Of a stretch of 64,000 nucleotides of DNA, positions 58,726 through 64,000 are shown in pieces (the first letter of the stretch is position 1; each line of letters starts with the position of its first letter). Under the pieces are notes generated by a model. That model saw only the letters and a program-made list of their open reading frames with translations, made no database searches and was not told the DNA's origin. The DNA lies in the NCBI RefSeq assembly GCF_026967935.1, contig NZ_JAPVBL010000003.1, positions 434,001 through 498,000 on the forward strand, in the 5' to 3' direction. A program made the position numbers and the translations under genes. The stretch comes from Modestobacter sp. VKM Ac-2982 (GTDB taxonomy: Bacteria; Actinomycetota; Actinomycetes; Mycobacteriales; Geodermatophilaceae).

Positions 58726-60228
58726 TCAGTCGACGTCGAAGCGCCAGTGCGGCTCGGCGGCCGAGTGCAACGCCGAGGCGACGTGCACCGCGAACTGGTC
58801 GTAGCCAGGGCCCGTCAGCACGTGCACCTCGGTGCGGCCCGACCCACCCGTCCGGAGCACGCCGATGACGTCGCTCCAGCCGTCCCCGTCGTGGTCGGCC
58901 ACGAGGAACTCCCAGGACTGGTCGGTGCCGTGCAGCGCCGAGGCGGCGTGCGCCGACCAGCGCTGGTACTGGCTCGCGCCGTCGAGGACGTGCACCTCGG
59001 TCTGGCCCGACCCACCGCGGCGGTTGACGGCGTAGAGATCGGGCACGCCGTCCCGGTCGTGGTCGCCGGTGCGCAGCACCCAGTCGGCGGACGTGGTCGG
59101 GGCCAGCGGCGTGGCCGTCTGGAGCAGCCAGGAGCCGTAGTCGGTCGCACCGTCGAGGACGTGCACCTCCGTGTTCCCGGAGGCACCGGCGCGGGCGAAC
59201 GCCAGCACGTCCAGCCGGCCGTCGCCGTTGACGTCGGCCACGTCGAAGGACCACCCGTCCCCACCGGTCGGTGGCAGGGCCGTGGCCGAGTGCAGCTGGA
59301 ACGCGCCGTACCCGCTGGCACCGTCCAGGACGTGCACCTCCGTACGACCCGACCCGCCGGTGCGCAGGATCCCCACGATGTCGTCCACCCCGTCGTGGTC
59401 GCGGTCGGCCACCGCGAAGTCCCAGTCCTCCGGCGACGTCTGGTGCAGGGCGGTCGGCAGGTGCGCCGCGAACGACTGGTGGAGCGATGCGCCGCTGAGC
59501 GGATGCACCTCGGTGCCGGTGCCCCCGGCCTGCGAGATCGCGTACAGAGCGGGCACCTCGCTGCGGACGGAGACCCCCTGCCCGTTGGCCGCGGCCTGGC
59601 GTTCGCTCTCGATGGGCCAGGTGTTGGTACGGCACCCGCCGAGGGAGATGGACTGCTGCTGCATGACCGGTGCCAGCGCGCCCGGCCCGGTGCAGTCGGT
59701 GTGCCCCAGTCCCAGCCAGTGGCCCAGCTCGTGGTTGAGGACGTAGGCGCGGTACTCCCGCACGTCCGGCCAGGTGGAGGTGCCCAGACGCCACCGCTCG
59801 TCGTTGATGACGACGTCCCGGCCCACGCGGCAGCTGTACTCCGGGCTGCACACGCTGGAGAAGCCCGGGAGCGCAGCCGGCTCGGCGAGCCACAGCGTGA
59901 ACGAGCCGCCGGAGGAGACCTCCTGGAAGCGCAGGCTGCCGCCCAGGCTCCACCCGCGCCGGTCGTTGAACGTGGCTTGCGCGATCCGGCGGAAGGTGTC
60001 GACGTCGCCCTGCACGGCCCCGCGCGTCTGCACCTCGTAGGTGATCGTCCGGGCGGGCTGTCCGGGCGGCGGGACGCCGGCGGACGCGGGGGGCGCGCCA
60101 CCGAGCCAGCCGCCGCCGGCGAGCGCTGCAGCGCTCACGAGCAGCACCGTGCCCAGCACGTGCAGCGGATGCCGGCCCCGACGGGCGGGGCCGGCAGCGT
60201 GATCGGACGTGGAGCGCCGTCGCCACAT
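58726..60228 (-). CDS. Secreted DUF3152-type metalloprotease with FG-GAP repeats
   Basis: A 500-residue exported protein with an N-terminal membrane or signal segment (residues 21-45, HVLGTVLLVSAAALAGGGW). Residues 60-215 form a DUF3152-like protease domain. It has the zinc motif HELGHWLGLGH (residues 166-176) and a later Met in PVMQQQ (Met189), as in metzincins. Residues about 215-500 hold four and a half repeats of about 57 residues, each beginning EVH-L-G and carrying a calcium-binding D-x-D-x-D-G segment (DRDHDGVDD, DVNGDGRLD, DHDRDGVPD, DHDGDGWSD). The repeats probably fold as a propeller. It splits the tad locus. An AACCACTTGGTT dyad at 60263-60274 lies upstream. ATG 60228 is used. Confidence 0.85.
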   Translation of the reverse strand: MWRRRSTSDHAAGPARRGRHPLHVLGTVLLVSAAALAGGGWLGGAPPASAGVPPPGQPARTITYEVQTRGAVQGDVDTFRRIAQATFNDRRGWSLGGSLRFQEVSSGGSFTLWLAEPAALPGFSSVCSPEYSCRVGRDVVINDERWRLGTSTWPDVREYRAYVLNHELGHWLGLGHTDCTGPGALAPVMQQQSISLGGCRTNTWPIESERQAAANGQGVSVRSEVPALYAISQAGGTGTEVHPLSGASLHQSFAAHLPTALHQTSPEDWDFAVADRDHDGVDDIVGILRTGGSGRTEVHVLDGASGYGAFQLHSATALPPTGGDGWSFDVADVNGDGRLDVLAFARAGASGNTEVHVLDGATDYGSWLLQTATPLAPTTSADWVLRTGDHDRDGVPDLYAVNRRGGSGQTEVHVLDGASQYQRWSAHAASALHGTDQSWEFLVADHDGDGWSDVIGVLRTGGSGRTEVHVLTGPGYDQFAVHVASALHSAAEPHWRFDVD

Positions 60229-60454
60229 TGCTCAACCGTGCCTCCGCCCGGTCCGCCGGCGCAACCACTTGGTTCATGACCGGGTGAGGACGGCGGTCGC
60301 TCCGGCCATCGGGCCGCGGCAGTGGGCTGCTGTGCCGGCCGGCGTCCACAACTGCGGGCGTCGTCCACAACCCGGCAGCGGCCGCGGGCGAGGGCGGTGG
60401 TCGGCCGCAGGCTCGGGTCGACGGACCGGCAGGCGGTCCGGCGGAGGAGGGGAC
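60229..60454. other. Intergenic region between the metalloprotease and pilin-like genes
   Basis: About 225 bases between divergent genes. It holds the dyad AACCACTTGGTT (60263-60274) near the metalloprotease start and the paired GTCCACA motif (60344-60369). A strong ribosome binding site GGAGGAGGGG lies before the pilin-like ATG. I see no terminator hairpin. Confidence 0.5.
60344..60369. promoter_or_regulatory. Paired GTCCACA motif upstream of the pilin-like genes
   Basis: GTCCACA at 60344-60350 and 60363-60369 has 19-base spacing, identical to the pair at 54797-54822. The second box reads GTCGTCCACA in both places. Confidence 0.45.
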
Positions 60455-60685
60455 ATGGACCAGCAGTCGCAGGTCGAGGAGCGAGACGGCCGGCGGGTCG
60501 CACGGGCCCGGAGGTGGGCTGCGGCCCGTGTGTCGGACGAGGAGGGGATGAGCACCGCCGAGTACGCCGTCGGCACGGTGGCCGCCTGCGCGTTCGCCGC
60601 CGTGCTCTACCAGGTGGTGACCGGCGGATCGGTGGTCGCGGCGCTCGGCGAGCTCGTCCAGACCGCGCTCACCACGCTCGCCTGA
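60455..60685 (+). CDS. Flp-type pilin-like protein (DUF4244)
   Basis: A 76-residue protein with a basic N-terminal leader of about 33 residues. A pilin-like segment follows, EEGMSTAEYAVGTVAACAFAAVLYQVV, typical of DUF4244 and Rv3656c. The Gly-Met before STAEY marks the likely prepilin cleavage zone, and Glu five residues later is usual in Flp pilins. It is the probable major subunit or substrate of the Tad machine. ATG 60455 has a strong GGAGGAGGGG. TadE-type genes follow after six bases. Confidence 0.9.
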   Translation: MDQQSQVEERDGRRVARARRWAAARVSDEEGMSTAEYAVGTVAACAFAAVLYQVVTGGSVVAALGELVQTALTTLA

Positions 60686-60691
60686 GTCGAC

Positions 60692-61078
60692 GTGTCGACA
60701 GCCGACCGCGGCCGGCGGGCCGGTGTCTCCCGGGAGGCGGGGATGGTGACCGCGGAGACGGCCGTGGTCCTGCCCGTGCTCCTGCTGGTGCTGGCCGCTG
60801 CGGTGTCGGCGGTCGTCGTGGTCGGTGCCCAGCTGCGCTGTGTGGACGCCGCCCGGGAGGGGGCTCGAGCGGCGGCCCGCGGTGAGCCGGTGGCCCTGGT
60901 GCACGAGCTGGCGGCGCAAGCCGCCCCCGACGGTGCGACGACGGAGCTGGACCTGGGGGAGACGGTGCGCGTGACCGTCGCGGCGACGGTCGAACCGCTG
61001 GGACCACTGCCCTGGCGCGTCGAGGTCACGGCGACGGCGACGGGCCTGCGCGAACCGGCAGCGGGTGGCTCGCCGTGA
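60692..61078 (+). CDS. TadE-like minor pseudopilin (Rv3655c-type)
   Basis: A 128-residue protein with a hydrophilic leader and a pilin-like helix: GMVTAETAVVLPVLLLVLAAAVS. A soluble domain follows, with RCVDAAREGARAAARGE as in TadE proteins. It probably is a minor pseudopilin or part of the Tad assembly complex. GTG 60692 is used. Its stop overlaps the GTG of the next TadE-like gene. Confidence 0.88.
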   Translation: MSTADRGRRAGVSREAGMVTAETAVVLPVLLLVLAAAVSAVVVVGAQLRCVDAAREGARAAARGEPVALVHELAAQAAPDGATTELDLGETVRVTVAATVEPLGPLPWRVEVTATATGLREPAAGGSP

Positions 61079-61449
61079 CCGGCCGCCAGCCGGACGACGG
61101 CGAGCGCGGCTCCGCCACGGTGTGGATGGTCGCGCTGGCGGGGCTGCTCGCCCTGGTCGGCGCGGCCACCCTCCTCGTCGGCGTCGCCGTCGTGGCCCGG
61201 CACCGGGCCGCCTCGGCGGCCGACCTCGCGGCCCTGGCCGCCGCCGGCCGGGCCGTGCTGGGCGACCCGGCGGCCTGTGCGGTCGCCGAGGAGGTCGCCG
61301 GGGCCAACGGCGCGATGCTCGACTCCTGTCAGGTCGGTGCGGGTGCCGTGGTCGAGGTGCACCTGCACGTCCCGGTGCGGCTGGGTCCGCTTGGCGTCGT
61401 CGACGCCCCGGCCCGGGCCCGCGCCGGCCCGGCGCCGCCGGGGACCGGG
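61075..61449 (+). CDS. TadE-like protein (Rv3654c-type), no stop codon found
   Basis: The first 125 codons are a normal member of the Rv3654c (helicase/secretion neighbourhood TadE-like) family: GERGSATVWMVALAGLLALVG, a helix, then RHRAASAADLAALAAAGRAV and a soluble tail with CQVGAGAVVEVHLHVPV. It should end near 61449, where the convergent helicase gene ends. In this frame, however, I find no stop from 61075 to the end of the window at 64000. The coordinates given cover only the part that resembles the family. A lost stop, a frameshift or a sequence error is possible. GTG 61075 overlaps the preceding stop. Confidence 0.7.
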
Positions 61450-63972
61450 TCAGAAGACGAGGTCGTCGGGGTCGGGACCGGCCGCCCCCGCCTCGGTGCC
61501 GGGGTCGGCCTCCGTCGTGGTGGGGGTGCTGGCGCCGAAGAGGGCGGGCCGGAGCGCCGGCCGCCGGGTCACCTCCAGTTCCTCGGCCGTCAGCTCCGGG
61601 GCGTGCGCGAGTTCGTCGAGGACGACGTCGAGCACCCGCACCGCACCGGCCTTGTCCAGCGGGTCGTTGCCGTTGCCGCACTTGGGCGACTGCACGCACG
61701 ACGGGCAGCCGGACTCGCACTCGCAGCTGGCCACCGTCGCCCGGGTGGCCTGCAGCCAGTCCCGGAGCACCGCGTAGCCGCGCTCGGCGAAACCGGCGCC
61801 ACCCGGGTGGCCGTCGTAGACCACGATCGTGGCCGCGCCGGTGTCCGGGTGCAGGGCGGTGGAGACCCCGCCGAGGTCCCAGCGGTCGCAGGTGGCCAGC
61901 AGCGGGAGCAGCCCGATCGAGGCGTGCTCGGCGGCGTGCAGCGAGCCGGGCAGGGCGGCGTCGTCGACGTCGGCGCGGTCGATCGCCCGCTCGTCCAGCG
62001 TCAGCCACACCGCCCGGGTGCGCAGCTGGCGGGGGGGCAGGTCCAGCGGGAACTCGGCGAGGACCTCGCCGGTGCTCAGTCGCCGCCGCTGGTAGGCGAC
62101 GACCTGGTTGGTGACGTCCACGACGCCGGTGTGCGCGGTGACGGTGCCCAGGTGGCGGGTGCGGTCGGTGGAGACGATCGACAGGTCGACGGTGTCGCGG
62201 GCCACCGTCGTCCACTCCGGGCTCTCCGGGTGCACCACGGCGCACGCGTCCTCGACGTCGAGCTCGTCGACCACGTAGGTCTCGCCGCGGTGCACGTAGA
62301 GCGCGCCGGTGTGCACGGTCGCGTGCGAGGCGTCGCCGTCGACGGTGCCCAGCAGCCGGCCGGTCGCGCCCTCGATGATCGACACCGGCGCGGCGCCGCT
62401 GCCGCGGATGTCCACGTCCGGCCGGCCCCGTCCGGCCCAGTACCAGCCGGTGGGGCGGCTGCGCAGCAGCCCTTCGGTCACCAGCTCCCCGACCTGCGCC
62501 TCGGCCACCTCGCCGCCGAAGTCGGACAGGTCGGCGTGGGTCAGGGGCAGCTCGGCGGCGGCGCAGCACAGCTGGGGCCCCAGCACGTAGGGGTTGGCCG
62601 GGTCGGTGACGGTCGCCTCGACGGGCCGGCCGAACACCGCGCGCGGGTGGTGAGCCAGGTAGTGGTCCAGCGGGTCGTCCCGGGCGACGAACACGACCAG
62701 CGACTCGCGCTGGGCCCGTCCGGCCCGTCCAGCCTGCTGCCACATCGAGGCCAGGGTGCCCGGGTAGCCGGCGAGCACGACGGCGTCGAGCCCGGCGATG
62801 TCGATCCCGAGCTCCAGGGCGTTCGTGGTCGCCACGCCCAGCAGGTCGCCGGTCGACAGGGCTCGTTCCAGCTCCCGGCGCTCCTCGGGCAGGTAACCCC
62901 CGCGGTAGGAGTCCACCCGGGACACCAGGTCGCCCCGGCCCCGGGAACGGAGGACGGCCCGGGCCTGCTCGGCGACGGACTCCGCGCCGCGGCGGGAGCG
63001 CACGAACGCCAGCGTGCGGGCGTTCTGCTCGACCAGGTCGGCCAGCAGCCCCGCCGCATCGGCTGCCGCCGACCGGCGCAGGGGGGCGCCGTGCTCACCG
63101 GTCCGCTCCGTCAGCGGTGGCTCCCACAGCGCGAAGGTCGCGCCCGGACGCGGCGAGCCGTCCTCGGTCACCGCCGTCACCGGGGCACCGACCAGCCGGC
63201 CGGCGGCCAGCGCGGGGTCCGCCACGGTCGCCGACGCCAGGACGAACACCGGGTCGGCGCCGTAGCGGCGGCAGATCCGCCGCAGTCGGCGCAGCACGTG
63301 CCCGACGTGCGAGCCGAACACGCCCCGGTAGGCGTGGCACTCGTCCACGACCACGTAGGCGACCCGGCGCAACGTGCTGGACCACTTCTGGTGGGCCGGG
63401 AGGACGCCGCGGTGCAGCATGTCCGGGTTGGTCACGATCCAGCGCGAGTGCCGCCGCACCCACTCGCGCTCCTCCATCGGGGTGTCGCCGTCGTAGGCCG
63501 CCGGCCGCACCGAGGGGTCGGCCAGGGCAGCGACGGAGGCCAGCTGGTCCCGGGCGAGCGCCTTGGTGGGGGCGAGGTAGAGGACGCACGCCCGCGGGTC
63601 GTCGGCGAGCGCGGTCAGCGCGGGCAGTTGGTAGGCCAGGGACTTCCCCGACGCCGTCCCGGTGGCGACGACGACGTGGCTGCCGGCCCGGGCCAGCTCC
63701 GCCGCCTCGACCTGGTGGCTGAACGGCGCCGGCACCCCGCGTTCGGCCAGCCGGGCCCGCAGCGGCGCGCCGACCCAGTCCGGCCACTCCGCCAGTCGGC
63801 TGGGGCGGGCCGGCAGTCGGTGGACGTGGGTCACGGGGTCGTCGTCGGCGGCGGTGCCGGACAGCAGGGCCTCGAGCAGGTCGGTGCCCGGCAGTGCGCC
63901 ACCGGCCGGGTCGGGCGCCGGCGCCGATGGCACGTCCGCCGATCGCCGGACGGAGTGCAGGGACGTCACCAC
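61450..63972 (-). CDS. MrfA-type DEAD/DEAH-box helicase
   Basis: An 840-residue superfamily 2 helicase of the MrfA/Hrq1-like DUF1998 group, homologous to mycobacterial Rv3649. Landmarks are motif I VATGTASGKSLAYQL, motif II VVDECHAYRGVFG, motif III LASATVAD, motif V ATNALELGIDIAGLDAVV and motif VI QQAGRAGRAQ. The C-terminal zinc-type cluster CECESGCPSCVQSPKCGNGN is diagnostic. Bacillus MrfA acts in a nucleotide-excision-like repair of mitomycin cross-links, so a DNA-repair role is inferred. GTG 63972 or GTG 63969 starts the protein. It converges on the tad genes. Confidence 0.93.
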   Translation of the reverse strand: MVTSLHSVRRSADVPSAPAPDPAGGALPGTDLLEALLSGTAADDDPVTHVHRLPARPSRLAEWPDWVGAPLRARLAERGVPAPFSHQVEAAELARAGSHVVVATGTASGKSLAYQLPALTALADDPRACVLYLAPTKALARDQLASVAALADPSVRPAAYDGDTPMEEREWVRRHSRWIVTNPDMLHRGVLPAHQKWSSTLRRVAYVVVDECHAYRGVFGSHVGHVLRRLRRICRRYGADPVFVLASATVADPALAAGRLVGAPVTAVTEDGSPRPGATFALWEPPLTERTGEHGAPLRRSAAADAAGLLADLVEQNARTLAFVRSRRGAESVAEQARAVLRSRGRGDLVSRVDSYRGGYLPEERRELERALSTGDLLGVATTNALELGIDIAGLDAVVLAGYPGTLASMWQQAGRAGRAQRESLVVFVARDDPLDHYLAHHPRAVFGRPVEATVTDPANPYVLGPQLCCAAAELPLTHADLSDFGGEVAEAQVGELVTEGLLRSRPTGWYWAGRGRPDVDIRGSGAAPVSIIEGATGRLLGTVDGDASHATVHTGALYVHRGETYVVDELDVEDACAVVHPESPEWTTVARDTVDLSIVSTDRTRHLGTVTAHTGVVDVTNQVVAYQRRRLSTGEVLAEFPLDLPPRQLRTRAVWLTLDERAIDRADVDDAALPGSLHAAEHASIGLLPLLATCDRWDLGGVSTALHPDTGAATIVVYDGHPGGAGFAERGYAVLRDWLQATRATVASCECESGCPSCVQSPKCGNGNDPLDKAGAVRVLDVVLDELAHAPELTAEELEVTRRPALRPALFGASTPTTTEADPGTEAGAAGPDPDDLVF

Positions 63973-64000
63973 CCCACTGTCACACCGGCGCGCAAGCCGC

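Noticed and set aside
58726..59520. Repeated DNA as a possible CRISPR array.
   Set aside because: The repeats encode FG-GAP protein repeats of about 57 residues; spacers are coding and there are no cas genes.
54797..60369. GTCCACA boxes as DnaA boxes of a replication origin.
   Set aside because: They lack the full TTGTCCACA consensus, occur only in two pairs, and there is no dnaA, dnaN, AT-rich stretch or cluster.

Overview
The window is very GC-rich bacterial DNA with dense coding, frequent GTG and TTG starts, and many 4-base stop/start overlaps. The gene content is actinobacterial: a Tad/Flp locus in the order of mycobacterial Rv3662c-Rv3649, a pair of dynamin-like GTPases, a cobIJ fusion and an iron-box-controlled desferrioxamine-type operon. 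I infer a soil actinobacterium of the Geodermatophilaceae type (Blastococcus, Geodermatophilus, Modestobacter). That assignment rests on style and gene order, not on a marker gene. I saw no tRNA, rRNA, CRISPR array, transposase or phage gene. No gene-free gap reaches 300 bases; the longest are about 200-230 bases and are described.

Layout. 1-5,800: membrane proteins (AbrB-type, AI-2E-type), a solo MazF-like protein and small enzymes. 6,163-16,636: a first set of cobalamin genes (cobQ, cobD/cbiB, cobL, cobM, cbiD, cobK) mixed with plsC, a PAS-ANTAR regulator, a MocR regulator and peptide deformylase. 17,485-19,392: a secreted GH43 arabinanase-like enzyme. 20,482-23,771: two coupled dynamin-like GTPases. 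25,148-28,496: cobG, cobH and cobIJ, carrying three copies of a self-complementary repeat. 28,562-33,036: membrane proteins, an alanine/sodium symporter coupled to a universal stress protein, an FKBP lipoprotein and a VanZ-like protein.

33,047-44,475 is the siderophore region. Six minus-strand genes, each overlapping the next by 4 bases, run desA-like decarboxylase, desB-like monooxygenase, desC-like acyltransferase, desD-like synthetase, a penicillin-acylase-family amidohydrolase and a second acyltransferase. A near-consensus iron box separates them from a divergent siderophore-interacting reductase and two MFS transporters. 44,473-48,256: a cobalamin riboswitch and cobN. 50,031-51,945: cobC, cobU and cobS, which finish nucleotide-loop assembly. 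52,022-63,972: a Fic-like protein, an aldo/keto reductase, a HAD phosphatase, the Tad secretion ATPase and membrane genes, an inserted DUF3152 metalloprotease with FG-GAP repeats, the pilin-like genes and a MrfA-type helicase.

Together the cob genes cover much of corrin ring synthesis, cobalt insertion and lower-loop assembly. The adenosyltransferase, cobB and the C1-methylase cobF are not in the window; cbiD stands in for cobF. The most unusual items are four. One is the palindromic repeat that encodes amino acids inside cobG and cobIJ. The second is the siderophore operon with an extra amidase and acyltransferase. The third is the split tad locus, with the same paired GTCCACA motif upstream of both halves. 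The fourth is a TadE-like gene with no stop codon before the window ends.
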